From: Pyxicephalus adspersus | Taxonomy: Eukaryota > Chordata > Amphibia > Anura > Pyxicephalidae | Direction: 5' to 3' | Length of the DNA stretch: 64,000 bases | Assembly (NCBI RefSeq): GCF_032062135.1 | Contig: NC_092863.1 | Location: forward strand, 20,263,433-20,327,432 | Shown: positions 44,747 to 56,262 of the stretch, one piece after another | How the letters are laid out: each line of letters begins with the position of its first letter | Numbering within the stretch: the stretch's first letter is position 1 | The notes under the pieces: generated by a model | Seen by the model: the letters and a program-made list of their open reading frames with translations, nothing else | The model's database searches: none | What the model was told of the DNA's origin: nothing | Translations under genes and position numbers: made by a program

Positions 44747-47197
44747 AGCTTGCATGTATGTTCACTTCTTCTTCACAGCATTTGCCGTGGTCTCCTCACT
44801 ACGAGTGAACAGTGGGCGTTCCTGATCAGTAATTCATAAAAGTTGGCATAGTACACCTGAGACAACTACAACAGTTTCCTCGGGGGACTATTATCTGCCG
44901 TGTAGCTTAATAGGCAACCAGAGTATTCAGTGCTTTCAGTAATCAGCACTCATATGGGACCTGGCCTGACAAAAACCCCTTCTCTTTCACTGCAATATCA
45001 GTATATGTGATGATATTTGTACTGTGGGGTTTGGCAGCATAACTGAATACTGGGAAGGAAGCAACTAGCACAGGTACGGTAGGGGTCTTCAAAGAGAAAT
45101 TAAAAAGTGTGAGACAATCCGAGTGAGAAAAGAACTAGAGAAAGTAAAAAGGTAACTCCAAGGGGACATTTTGAATGTTTATATACCCTATGAACTATAC
45201 TATAATATAAACCAAGAATTGCCCCCAAAGTTACATTTTATTTTAAATCTTGGTTTATATTTGAATCACTGACCTGCGGGGTACATAGTAGAACACTGTG
45301 GTGCCAGGGTGTGGGGGGTAGATTATCATAGCTTCCTATCCTCAAGTCGGAGTGATGTTGTTGGGGAGTGTAAACTATAGGTTAATGATTAGGCAGGCAG
45401 TGAAGAATATACAGATGGGCAGTGGCTGAACAGAGAAACCCAATATTTTAAGGGAGGAGAGGTACTAATCCCCCTTACCCACAGCAGGACCACCTTTGCT
45501 GTAAACAAAACCATCGATTTATGGTTTTACCAGCCACGTTTACCTCTTTTGTTAGGTAACAACGGGGCTCAATTTCTTAGAAAACTACTGCTAGACATAC
45601 CTAAAACCCATACAATATATCTCCTGAACTTGTCTGATGCATTTATCTGTATATTTTTGGAAACTAAACTTTTGCTGGCTTGAGACCATACTCATACAGT
45701 AAGAAATCTATTCCACCCAGCTATACTGATAAAAATGTATCCGCTTCAGCCTTGGAGAGCTTTATTAAATCAGGCCCATAAAGTTCTTCTGCATGTGCAT
45801 AGTACTTTATGTAAAGACATAATTGACTCTTTTGCTGGGCAGGGGACTCTTTAAAGGGAGCTTTTTAGTCCAAATTAGTCTTTTATAAACACAATAAAGT
45901 GAATCTTGTGCATGAAACAATTTAGTGTTTGTTGTTGTCTAGACCTTTTTATGAATGCAAAAAAAAGAATACCTGTAACCAGGTTAGGGATTGACAGAGG
46001 GCACAGTAAACTTTGATCTCTTTGACACCTTTTTGCTTGCTGTTTGTCCAATGTTTTCTTAGTTCCAAGAATAGGACGTATATAGGCAAATTACTATCCT
46101 AAGTATATTAGTGTAATATATATATTATCCATTAAAGCAGCTCAGTGGCTGCATAATTCCATTACTTTACAAGAGTGCATGGATGTATTACTGATGTAAC
46201 AATATACAGAAACAGTATAACTTTTTAAACAAGCTGTACCAAATATCATTAAAGAGCTGTGCATCAAAGTCAATTTTTCAAATATGAGCATTTCTTTAAC
46301 ATCTGCTTTGTGAGAAGAATAATGATAGCAGACTTTGGCATGAGGCAGATCTATATCAGACATTTAGGGGCATAGCCAAAAACTGTAGAGGCATCAGAAC
46401 TATTAAAATTGTGTCATATGTAAGCTAGCATCTCATTTTTTATATTAGATAATGTAGTAATATATATATTTTAGTGCCTTCCTTATGGAGAAAAAAAAGC
46501 AGATGTAGGCTTTGACAAGTAGGATACTGAGGTATGTGTAAGAGGTTTTATCATATATGTATTGAAATTAAAGTATATCTGGTGCTGGCTTATTAGGTAA
46601 GAATTGTCACTCTCATATACCTTTTACAATCAATGGTTAGTTGTACCCAGAGATTCTTTTGGTTGCTTTATTAGACGGTAGTGATCAGCTATATAGAGAT
46701 CCTACAAATACTGTTCAACAATATTTATGGCAACTGCAATACTGCTTGCGTTTGCATCCAGCTCAGTACATGAATTATGACTAAGTTGATACACAAAGGG
46801 CTGCATTGCACAAAAGCCAGGTAGATGATAAGCGGAAGAAGATAAGAATTACTTGAAATGTACACTTAACCATGCAATAAACAAGACATACAGTAAGATT
46901 TCCAAACAAACTATAAAATGAATATAATGTGCTAAAAAGAGATAACACATCTCAGTGTAGCCTACACATGAAGAGAAGTTCTAAGTGCAAACTGCAGTTC
47001 ATAACAACAAATTCTGTATAAATAAATGCTGTAATGAGTAACCGTACTTAGTAAAACATAAAACATATCTATGGTATAACCAGACATACCATTTTACAGC
47101 AAGTAAATATGTTTGATTGACAGAACCTCATAAACAATTTTTTACAACCTTTAATTTTAGCAAACCTAACAATGTACAAGTAGATGCAACAAATGGG
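44746..47197. other. Intergenic, one half-MITE, no gene recognised
   Basis: A half fold-back MITE lies at 45712-45780 (ccacccagctatactgataa ... ttaaatcaggcccata). The rest is AT-rich with no exon signature. Confidence 0.45.
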
Positions 47198-47201
47198 TTA
47201 A

Positions 47202-47404
47202 GCTACGTACACACTTCCAATTATTATCGTCGGAAAACGAACGAGGAACGTTCCTGCACGATATATATGAACGATCGTATAGCACCGATCCTGCACATAG
47301 AGATAACGACACGATCGTTCGTAGATATTATACACACGATTTTTTGCCCAATCGATCGTTCGTCGTTCGATTGGAACGATAAAAATTGGAAGTGTGTACG
47401 CACC
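47202..47404. mobile_element. TTAA fold-back MITE (GCTRCGTACACAC family)
   Basis: Bounded by TTAA at 47198-47201 and 47405-47408. Ends GCTACGTACACACTTCCAAT and ATTGGAAGTGTGTACGCACC. Inner palindromes around ttatcgtcggaaaacgaacg and gatcgttcgtcgttcgattg. Same family as the MITE in the copia RT. The frame at 47117-47512 runs across it and is not a gene. Confidence 0.92.
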
Positions 47405-47408
47405 TTAA

Positions 47409-47505
47409 GCGATCCATTGACAGCTACAGTCAGTGGTAGGCAACAAGAGGGATATAACCTCGCCTCTTACTGGGTCCATTTGCTCTCTGTTGGCAATATA
47501 CTGCA
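47409..47505 (+). repeat. Direct repeat, copy 1
   Basis: Begins gcgatccattgacagctaca and ends tactgggtccatttgctc. It recurs at 48393-48473 with few changes. The TTAA MITE lies exactly at its left edge here and is absent from the second copy. Confidence 0.85.
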
Positions 47506-47667
47506 TGTCTAAGGTAAGAAGAGAAGTGTGTTCCCCTTACTAGAGTTTTACATTGAAGGTTGAGCCACCTCTTTAATTAGTCTAAATTTAACATTCAAAT
47601 CAAAGGAGGGAAAGAAAGAGGTTTTGGGCTCGCAAATAGTTTTGAGAAACAAAATTGTTGTATTTAA

Positions 47668-48150
47668 CCTCCTGGGCGTTTCACTGATGTCTAGATTTCT
47701 GTACCAAAAGCGGTACACTGTTTTTCATGAATTTTTTTTTTAAATTCTAGACCTGTAACTTACAGAAATATAACAGGGTTCTAGTAGATATCCTGAATAT
47801 ATTTCTTTGTATTGGACTCAATACAGCTTTTTTTGTATTGAGGTCAATACAAAGTTATTTGAATTTCCCGCCTCCTGCCCGCACAGACGCATGCAGCGAC
47901 GTCACCTGGAAACCCCCGAGATCGTCACTGCACTCGCCGGGGGAAGAAGGAAGAGGACAGACGTGTCCGGAGAAGCTGCGGGGACCGGGTAAGTATTTTT
48001 TTAGAGATCAACGCTGAAACAACAGAACAGATAATCACACCAGGACCAGGTAAGTGATGGCATTTAACCACCTGAGAAAAGTTCGGGTTTAACACTTTTT
48101 GCGAGTGTTTTTACCTCGAACCAAGGTCGGGTTTAACGGCCGGGTGGCTA
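47668..48150. mobile_element. piggyBac-type MITE, long form
   Basis: TTAA at 47664-47667. Left end cctcctgggcgtttcactga, shared word accaaaagcggtacactgtt, GC-rich centre with acgcatgcagcgacgtcacc, right end ggccgggtggctaaac (diverged). Compare 37092 and 50384. Confidence 0.75.
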
Positions 48151-48392
48151 AACACATTTAGTAAAGAAAACAAGTTCAGACAGATCTATACTTCATAACT
48201 GTTTGACACTTCACAGTATTTGGGTAACATTGTACATACGTAAGGAATACAAAAAAGGGGTCATGAAGAAGACTGTGCTTAAAGTGTAATGAATTCAACG
48301 CATTTCGCCATGAATGGGCTTCCTCAGGGATATGATAATAAGCAAGCTTAACGGTCTGTATATGTGCATAGAGATTGAATAATGACTGGGTT

Positions 48393-48473
48393 AGCGATCC
48401 ATTGACAGCTACAGCCAGTGGTAGGCAAAACCAGGGACATAACCTCTCCTCTTACTGGGTCCATTTGCTCCTT
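48393..48473 (+). repeat. Direct repeat, copy 2 (unoccupied site)
   Basis: Reads gggttagcgatccattgaca, then cagtggtaggcaaaaccagg and tactgggtccatttgctc. The junction gggtta|gcgatcc corresponds to gggttaa[MITE]ttaagcgatcc in copy 1, so this copy shows approximately the pre-insertion sequence. Confidence 0.8.
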
Positions 48474-48579
48474 GTTGTCATGTCCATATTCAAATAAATA
48501 TTTTACTTAAACACAAAGTTTACTAGTCCTTCCTCCAGACATCTAAGTTTCTGCTTACTCCAATTAGGCAAAATCAGAA

Positions 48580-49165
48580 AAGACAGAAAAAGATGGGGGT
48601 TTTAACCAGCAAATTGTATCACTTTCACATATTCCAATACAGTATAAATGTTATAGATTGGTCACTCCAATTTCAAATATCATGGAATTGGTACCTTGTA
48701 TCTATCCCTGATTAATTAAATACAGGAAGGTATACCAACTTGTGTCCCAACACATTTCACCTACGGGCTACTTCAGTTGATTTGTTGAGAGCGTTAAGGT
48801 ATGACGTTCAAGGAGTCTTCACAAGAAAAATTCCTCATACATAAAATCAAACTCACATCCCAAACATCCTTAAGCTTTGGATAGATTGCCTGGATCGTGT
48901 GCTGGTGCAGATGGGTAAGACGGCCAACATCAGAAAATGAGACATTATACCTTCCTGTATTTATTTATTCAGGGATTCCTCTGTATAGATACAAGTACCA
49001 CTTCCCCTGAAGTTTGGAATGGGAGTGATCAATCTATTACATTCGAACTGTATTGAAATATGTGAATGCCAATTTAATTCCCCTTATCTTTATTTCTACA
49101 ATACAATTTGATTTTGCCAGGTAAAAACCACAGCTTTTTCTGTCTTTTCTTTTCCAAGTAAAGTA
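48580..49165. repeat. Large imperfect inverted repeat
   Basis: Left arm words gacagaaaaagatggggg, ttccaatacagtataaatg, ggaattggtaccttgtatct and taaatacaggaaggtatacc have reverse-complement counterparts in the right arm: ataccttcctgtatttattt, agatacaagtaccacttccc, cgaactgtattgaaatatgt and cacagctttttctgtctttt. Spacer of about 210 bases. This looks like an old fold-back element of about 580 bp. Confidence 0.65.
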
Positions 49166-50383
49166 GGAACTGGTTAGAGAGAGAACACTTTGATGCAGTG
49201 GGTCAGCTTGAACATGTAATGCAACATATGTGAACCAAGAATCCCTGTTGTTATGAAAGAGTTTTTCTAGAATTATATAAGGACAGAGGGTAAATAAAAA
49301 TTTTAATCACGGAATATGTGTAATCCACATAGAGATAAAAAAAATAGGTGTGCTCTAGTTAGATGCCCTCAAATTCAGAGTCACAAAATCTGACTCCTCA
49401 GCTTGCCATTAATGATCAGCTAGATAATGATTCTGTTTAGGCTTTCCTTTAATTTACTTTTTGCTGATCTTTGTACCTCATCCACACCTACATAAACAGA
49501 GTGTTCAGTGGATAACAGAGTGTTCAGAATAAAACACAAACCTGTGTCAGGTGAAAACAAAACAGTGCTGCTGTACAGAACAGAGGTTGAATTGTTTTAC
49601 AGCTTCTGTGTTACCTTGTTTTACAGCTTTGTGCAATTTTTGCATTTCATAGTAGCGCCAACCAGTAGTCTGCTATTACCTCTGTGTAAAAAGACAATGG
49701 TTTTTGTTATCTAAGTTTATTTCTTTGATTATGTTTTATGTACCTCCTGTGTTTTTATGTTGGTAAGCTCATATTTTTCTATCAATAAAAAATTTATGTT
49801 AAAAAAAAGAGTTCAAGGATCATGCAGACACGACATGACTAAAGGGAAGAGAGTTTACAAGATCAATGCAGACAAGGAAGGATATTCTATGCCGCTATCA
49901 GGTAGTGGAAGACATCTTCCAGTGTGTACCAGATGACAGCTGTCAGAATACAGAGAACACACACACACAAAAGAGTTCATGTTTTCAATGTACATGTCGA
50001 AGCACAAAAAAAAGATAAAAATCTTTCACCAGATCATTGTGCGTCATAGGTTGGTGCATCACCTTTAGGTATGTCAGTAAGAATGCCTCTGGTAGAGTAG
50101 ACACTATGGGTAATGGATAACTGATCCTGAAAATTTCCTTCCCTCCTTTTATAGGTATGCAGTATCACAAATTACAAACTGAAAGCACACTTTTTCCTAT
50201 CAAAAGAACCACAAACATTGTCCACTATCTTGACAACAGGACATACTAATGTTGGGATCAATATTGTTGATTTTAAAATAATAACACTAGTAAATAGTCA
50301 TTACATTGGACTAGTAGCAACAAGTAATATAATTCCACATCAAGAGATACTTTTAGATTTAGACAATGGACCTGAGTTATTAA
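49166..50383. other. Intergenic with a LINE-like 3' end at 49700-49810
   Basis: The segment 49700-49808 ends in tctatcaataaaaaatttat and an A-run, as L1/Tx1-type 3' ends do. An (AC)n run (acacacacacaca) lies near 49958-49970. No host exon seen. Confidence 0.45.
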
Positions 50384-50939
50384 CCCCCCTAGGGTTCTAA
50401 TTCTCTCCGTGTTTATTTGCAAAAAGAGTTATATTTTTTTGGCATGGAAATTTATTTTACATTGTAGGCTATAATTCTTAGGCATAATTTACCGAAAAAT
50501 TTCCAATATTTAATAAATTTAATAATAAACTTTAAATAAAAAAACACAAAAATCTGTTAAACTGTACAGTAGCAGGTATAATATACTGTATATATAAAAT
50601 AATTTATATATATATGAAGATTTCCTTGTTTTATATATATATTATACAGCTATTTTGTATTGAATTCAAGTTATTGAATCAAAGTTATTTAAATTTCCCG
50701 CCGATCCTGCCTCCCGCACCGACGTCACCGGGAGACCCAGGAGAACGTCTCTGCAGTTCGCGGCTGAAGATCGAAGAGGAAGGATGTGTCCCCAGGACCT
50801 GCGGGGACCAGCAGGACACAGGGGGACACCAACAGAGCAAGGTAATTTTTTTGTTTTAAAGCGACCCCGAGTGTGACTCAGGATTACCGATTTTAGCAAG
50901 TAAAATCCACCCCCAAGTCACACGCGGGATTACTGGGGT
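50384..50939. mobile_element. piggyBac-type MITE, long form, abutting a fold-back MITE
   Basis: TTAA at 50380-50383; left end cccccctagggttctaattc; GC-rich centre with accgacgtcaccgggagacc (50718); right end cgcgggattactggggtg. The final TTAA is not visible because the next MITE begins immediately. Confidence 0.75.
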
Positions 50940-51134
50940 GAAAGCTCTCCAAGGCTGGAGAGGATACACTTTCATTGGTGAAGCTGGGTGATCCAGCAAA
51001 CTTGGATTCACCAGGAATGAATCTAGCCCAGGATTGAAAACATTTGCTAGCAAATCCATTCCTGGATCACCCAGCTTCACTGATGAAAGTGTATCCTCTC
51101 CAGCCTTGGAGAGCTTTAATAAAATCAGGCCTAT
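50940..51134. mobile_element. Fold-back MITE (TGGGCCTGATTTATTAAAG family)
   Basis: Left arm starts inside the family (aaagctctccaaggctggag), so the outermost tgggcctgatttatt is gone on that side. The right arm is complete (gagctttaataaaatcaggc). Core words ctgggtgatccagcaaactt and catttgctagcaaatcc. Confidence 0.88.
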
Positions 51135-51496
51135 TGTATTCAGTGGCAGTATAATAACACAGATAATACCCTTATCCTTTCTAGCAGCAAACCTTCTAGA
51201 CCTAATATTTCACTGAATTGTTAAATTCCAGTTAATATTTATCTATTATTATGCTCATTTGGGAGTTTGGACATTAGGAAGACTAATAAACACAGTGCAT
51301 ATATGAAAAAAAATATCAGTTATTCAAGGGAGGAATTTCCAAACCCCTTTGGGGAAATTTTTTTTTTTTTTGCTAAAGAACATCAGAATAGTGTCAATTT
51401 AGTAACTTATGTTACCTTTGATCATGTTCATCCCAATTCATATAATGCTATTTGGAATAATAAATAGTAAAATAGTAAACAGCCCGGTAATAGTAA

Positions 51497-51529
51497 ACTG
51501 CCTGTGTACTGTTTCAGTACACAGGCAGT
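51497..51529. repeat. Perfect 15-bp hairpin, 3-base loop
   Basis: Arm actgcctgtgtactg (51497-51511), loop ttt, arm cagtacacaggcagt (51515-51529), with no mismatch. There is no obvious transposon around it and no run of T typical of a pol III end directly after it. Confidence 0.75.
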
Positions 51530-51932
51530 GGTAGGGTTGATAAACAGCTACAGCAGCAACTTAAGGCATGGCTTAAACAGGAAGATGAATTGAGTAGCAA
51601 GAAGTTAAAAGTGCTGGATATCAAGGATGAATGACTATGAGATCAGGCAAGGAGCGTCTAGTACTTCAAATTGCTTAGTAGGAAGAGTCCTGGGTTCAAC
51701 TGCTGACATAAGGCCAAAACATCTGGGTTATAATGATCAAGTGTCGAACATTTTTTCGCATGCTTGATAAGAATATTTATTCTCACATGTTCTTCCTAAG
51801 GTAGGGTGATTTGTAGTGTATATCTTGATATGAGCTAGCATTTTCAATTACAAATGAATGGGTGTATGATTGTTTGTTTATGTTTCTAAATCACATACAC
51901 TCATCAGCCACTTTATTAGGTAAACCCATTTA

Positions 51933-52104
51933 TTGGGACTGATTTATTAAAGCTCCCCAAGGCTTGAGCGGATACAACATCATCAGTGATGCTGGGTGAT
52001 CCAACAAACCTGGTATGGATCTGGTCCAGGATTGAAAACATTTGCTAACAAATAGCAAATTACTTTTAAGAAATCCATTCATGGTTTGCTAGATCACCCA
52101 GCTT
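51933..52104. mobile_element. Fold-back MITE, right end truncated
   Basis: Left end ttgggactgatttattaaag, core aacctggtatggatctggtc and catttgctaacaaatagcaa. The right arm stops at cacccagctta, missing its last 50 or so bases. Confidence 0.85.
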
Positions 52105-52209
52105 AGGAACAGGAAGTGGGGTTAGCAGTTAGTGCAAGCTTCCCACTCACCCACCCCTTTTGATAGGGTGGTACGGTGATAGGGTATTAAGGCTTTAAAG
52201 TAAAAAAAC

Positions 52210-52425
52210 AGTGACTGTTGATCCAGGGAACATCCAATTGCCTCATGGAATCAAGAAGGATTTTTTTTTCCCTGTTGAAACATATTGTACCAGGGTTTTT
52301 TTTGCCTTCCTCTTGACCAACTATGTCTTAGAGAGTTTTATATCTGGGATATATTTATTTCCCTAGTGGTTGAACTTGATGGACTTAAGTCTTTTTTCAA
52401 CCTAAACTACTATGTACCAATGTAA
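52210..52425 (+). mobile_element. CR1/Rex-type LINE 3' end
   Basis: Starts gtgactgttgatccagggaa, then ttgcctcatggaatcaagaa, tgtaccagggttttttttgc and aacttgatggacttaagtct, and ends acctaaactactatgtacca. It matches 6812-6985 and shows what the other copy lost at its 3' edge. 5'-truncated, as usual for LINE insertions. Confidence 0.85.
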
Positions 52426-53105
52426 CGTAATGGTGTTGAATGGTTTTGTTGGGCGGTTGAGGTCCTCGGGGGCATCTTGGTGTTGGTGACATATGGAGGG
52501 AGATCCATCTCTGGTGTGGTATCTCCTAATATATAGCAATTGGCCCTCCCCTTTTATGGGGGGGGGGGTAAAGGCTGCAAAAGAAATGGGTTCCCAAGCC
52601 GGTATTGGTAGTCGCGTCTGGGAATGAACAGCTAAAGATAGGGACGTAGACCTCTTGAGAATGTGTAGTTTAGGCTGTGCCTTTGAGGACCTGCAACCTG
52701 GGGAGAGGATGTTAGGAGGTACAGTCCTCTTGGGTTATCATCTTGAGGTCTACGGATGTTTTACTGATATTATTAGTTGATTGATATTTATGTTATTTAT
52801 GTTTTAGGTATAAACAGAGTAAAAGTTAAGATATATATATATATTCATTAATATGTGGTGTTATTTTGTATTGTTCAAGTTATATTATTAAAAGAAGGTT
52901 TTGATAATAAACAGTCATTCGGCCATTTCCCAAACCTGTGTGTGGCGCATTTATTGGGGGGAGGGAAAGGAAGGGCTAACGGTCAAGGGAAGATGGGGGG
53001 TAAAAGTGGGTGTTTGCCTGGAAATATCCTAGGTACCTGGGTCATGTCTCGTAGAAAGATTTATCTCTCTTATTGTGCTGGTCACTAATGCAACTGTGAA
53101 AGAAT
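52426..53105. other. Unassigned repeat-like segment
   Basis: G-rich plus-strand sequence (ggggggggggta near 52559) with loose similarity to 36770-38060 in word order (ggttgaggtcctcgg, gatccatctctggtgtggta, then ataataaacagtcattcggc and gcgcatttattgggggg). Probably two copies of an uncharacterised repeat; no coding capacity. Confidence 0.35.
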
Positions 53106-53412
53106 GAAAGCAAGGGAAAATCTAAAATTTAAAGGGAAAAAGCTCAGTGAGAAATTTTTACGTTTTCGGAAAGAAGCGTCACCCAATCTTGCATCTGCAC
53201 ATTGAAGGATCAGGTGATGTAAAAAGAAAAAGGAAGAAGATGGTTGTGCCTGCTGTCTAATTCGTCCTGGAATGAAGAAGGAAGGGGCGACAGAATGAGA
53301 CCTACTGGACTCGGTTTGCAGGGGGATTGACGACAATAACTTTCTACTGCATCTTTATTACAGAGAGTAAAAAAAATTCTATCCCAAATTTAAAAAAAAA
53401 GACAAGTTTAGT
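53106..53412 (-). mobile_element. TTAAAGCG-family MITE, partial, reverse orientation
   Basis: Recognisable words gaagcgtcacccaatcttgc, gaaggatcaggtgatgtaaa, aagaagatggttgtgcctgc and a right end aaaagacaagtttagtcttt. More diverged than the other copies. Confidence 0.65.
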
Positions 53413-54470
53413 CTTTGGATGTACTTTCAACTCAATGTAGCCATGTCCTTTTGTACACTGCAAGTCTATTCTAAGTCTTTTCCTAGTTCCATGTATAGGA
53501 AGTATGCTTTAAGGTCAATTTATGTACAGTTTAATAATGTTTGCTTTCTTTCCCAAAACAAAAAAAAAAATACGGAATTTTTTTTTTTTGCAGGGTTGCT
53601 GACTAAAGTTTTTTCTTGATTAAATACAGACATTTAAACTGCGTAATCAAAATTTGTCCAAAAAAAATTGATGTCAGAATGACAGACTTGTTAGTTGCTC
53701 AACTCTATATTGTTTACTGGTTAGGGCTTTTATCCAGCCAAAGTTCAACAAACACAATTGGAGTAATGTTGTCTGCTAACTGAACACGTGAAGAACCTGA
53801 AGAAACCTGTACGTGTTGAAACAAAACAGAAAGTGCTAGGTTCATTTTCCTGCCCCTAGGAACACTTCAAAATTGTCTAAACAGGATGAAACATGACCAT
53901 TGTAAACTGAATGGCCTTTTTAATAATTAGTAACCAGTGGACCAGTGCTCACAACCAGAAAAGTCAAGGACGTAAAATAGGGGCTGTGGACTGGTAAACA
54001 ACTTAAAGAAATAAAATCCTGTGTACTCACTTGATGAAAATTGCATTGATTCATAATAAAGCCAAACGACTGTAACATTGATACATCTCTTATACACAAT
54101 TTTTCTGTTTGATGGCGACTTTTATCAATATGACCTTAATCACGAGATAGAGATTTTCACAGATTGTATTCTAGTCACCACTGTGGAAGCAGCCAACATA
54201 AAATCTATCCATTTTCATTTCTTTTTTTATTTCAACTGGAGGGATTTCCTTTAACATCTTGTTATAAAGACTATAGGATGAAGTAGGAGAAATCTTCACA
54301 GCAGGAATACAGACAAACCTTACAGAGGTTCTTACTCCTGCCTGGTAAATTGAAAAATGCCGTTACTGCTGTATTTGCCTGTAAACTGTACACAAGTTGC
54401 TAAAGATTCAATGTCTACAATATGTAGATGTAGTTGTGGGAGGCCATCTACTGATTACTTTCTATAGCAT
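53413..54470. other. Intergenic, nothing recognised
   Basis: AT-rich. Near 53788 the words cctgaagaaacctgtacgtg and ttgaaacaaaac belong to a motif class found in several unrelated repeats here. No coding signal. Confidence 0.4.
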
Positions 54471-54472
54471 TG

Positions 54473-54970
54473 GCCACCAACCTTTCGGACCTCTAAATCA
54501 GTGGTCGCCAACCAATGGTCCGCGAGAAAATTTTAGGGGTCCGCAGCTCTGGCCAGTGCACCCCCGAGCAGGGTCAGGAGAAGGACCCCTCTGGGGGGAC
54601 GCACCGGCCAGAGCCGCAGACCACTTCCCCCGTGCAGTTGCCAGGCTCAGGATGAGGGGTGGGCTATGTCCCTGAACATAACCCGCCCACTCTCCCATCG
54701 CAGGCTTCGATCAGTGATGGGAGAGTGGGTCGTGGTTATGTCATAATGATGTCACTCTGGGGGAGGTTTCTCCCCCTTTGAGTGACACCGGGCTCCCCGC
54801 TCATGCACGGTCAACAGCCGGTGATTTTAGTGGTCTGCAGAACCGAAAAGGTTGGCAACCACTGCTCTAAATCCATGGAATCCGAACTGCCCATGCGCCA
54901 GGAGCCATGTGTCACTCAAAGGGGAAGAAACTTCCCCCAGAGTGATGTCATGATGCCAGAACCCGCCCAC
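54473..54970. mobile_element. Outer hAT MITE, split by a younger copy
   Basis: Left piece 54473-54498 (tggccaccaacctttcggac) and right piece 54873-54970 (catggaatccgaactgccca, gaagaaacttcccccagagt, atgccagaacccgccca) are parts of one element. Compare 1741-1880, where ggtcaccaacctttcggag, atggattctggactgcgca and agaaacttccccagagtgac are contiguous. The right end is truncated. Confidence 0.82.
54499..54864. mobile_element. Inner hAT MITE with exact 8-bp duplication
   Basis: Left end CAGTGGTCGCCAACCAATGG, right end AAAGGTTGGCAACCACTG. ctctaaat flanks at 54491-54498 and 54865-54872. It contains ccgcagctctggccagtgca and gtcataatgatgtcactctg. Best-preserved copy of this hAT MITE family in the window (366 bp). 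Confidence 0.94.
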
Positions 54971-56262
54971 AGTCCTAGTTTAGTACACGGTAAATTTATG
55001 GAATGTTATAACAGGTAGGGGTTCAAACAAGACTGTAGCTACTATGAAATATTACCAGCTTATCCTAGCAGATCTTCTCTAAGGTCAGTTAGGCCTGTTT
55101 CCCCCATCATTGATTTATTCAGTTTTTGTATTGCATTGTATTAGTTTCTTTTATATGGTCTGGTAGTTTTGGGTATCACTGACTGCTTGAGAGGAAAGTC
55201 TGAAGACAGGTGGGTTAATAAAATTAGAGTGAATCACTCATAGCACAGGTGGGAGAATTAAATAAATGGCTGATAAAAAAACTTTGGCAAAACAAATCTG
55301 GCAGACATTTTAGGCTTTTTGCACTTTATCCAAAACTAAAAGGTACGTTTGTCATTATTAAAATATTGGCATTATAAAATATTTTATTGAAGGCCCCAAA
55401 ACATAGAGAATTCTTCACAAAGGTATATATACAGAACATACATAGTTAGGACAGAGGACAGAATAGAATTTAGGACAGGACAAAAGGGAAAACCAAAACC
55501 AAATATGTCACATTATCAACAACACATAAATAAAAGGTACTTTTTCAATGATACCCCATTAACAAATGGCTAAGATGGTATCCAAGGTAATAGATTAAAA
55601 GTAAAAGTGCTTAGCTACAAAAAATAAAATAGAAAGCGAAGATAGTAAATGTGAGTTTTTAATGAAAGGTTACTGAAGGGTCACTGAATACGTGAGTGTG
55701 TGTGTGCGATAGGTAACATACCAGGTGATGAATGCTAAAATATTTATGGACAGGGCAAGTGGATAGCAAAAGGTTAAAGCAGATCCCTAGGCAAACAGCT
55801 TGAACTACACTACGGGTTAACATGGTTTCTCCAGAGATTGGTCACTAAGGAGTCAATTCACATAATCTGGTGACTAGCAATAACAAAATCTTACTGTGAA
55901 ATAAAGTTGTGATGTCTGTTTTATTAGTGTATATGATAAATACTTAAAGTATTAGAAGGTGATTGACAAGGGAGAGTAATACATCTATATTTTTCTGCTC
56001 CTGTTTTTGTTACTGTAGGTTATAGCTATACTGTCACGCAAGGAGGAAGAAGAAAAATTAGAATGGAAGAGAACAGTGCTGATTGGCTTAAAATTTAGAA
56101 CTGGATCAGAGAGCTGCCTGGAAGCTAAAAATGTAAATACCAGCAGAATGTTTTGGTGTTAAAAAACAAAAGTTGTTTTCCAAGATTTGCTTTTAATAAA
56201 TTATGTAACCAAATCAAGCCACTATGTTTCTTTCCCAAGTATCGTAGGCCAGAAGTCTGCAC
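54971..56262. other. Intergenic, nothing recognised
   Basis: AT-rich. A run agtgtgtgtgtgcga occurs near 55695. No exon or repeat family recognised. Confidence 0.4.

Noticed and set aside
47117..47512. 131-residue open frame
   Set aside because: It runs straight through a TTAA fold-back MITE and into a direct repeat; the reading frame is a by-product of the palindromic sequence.
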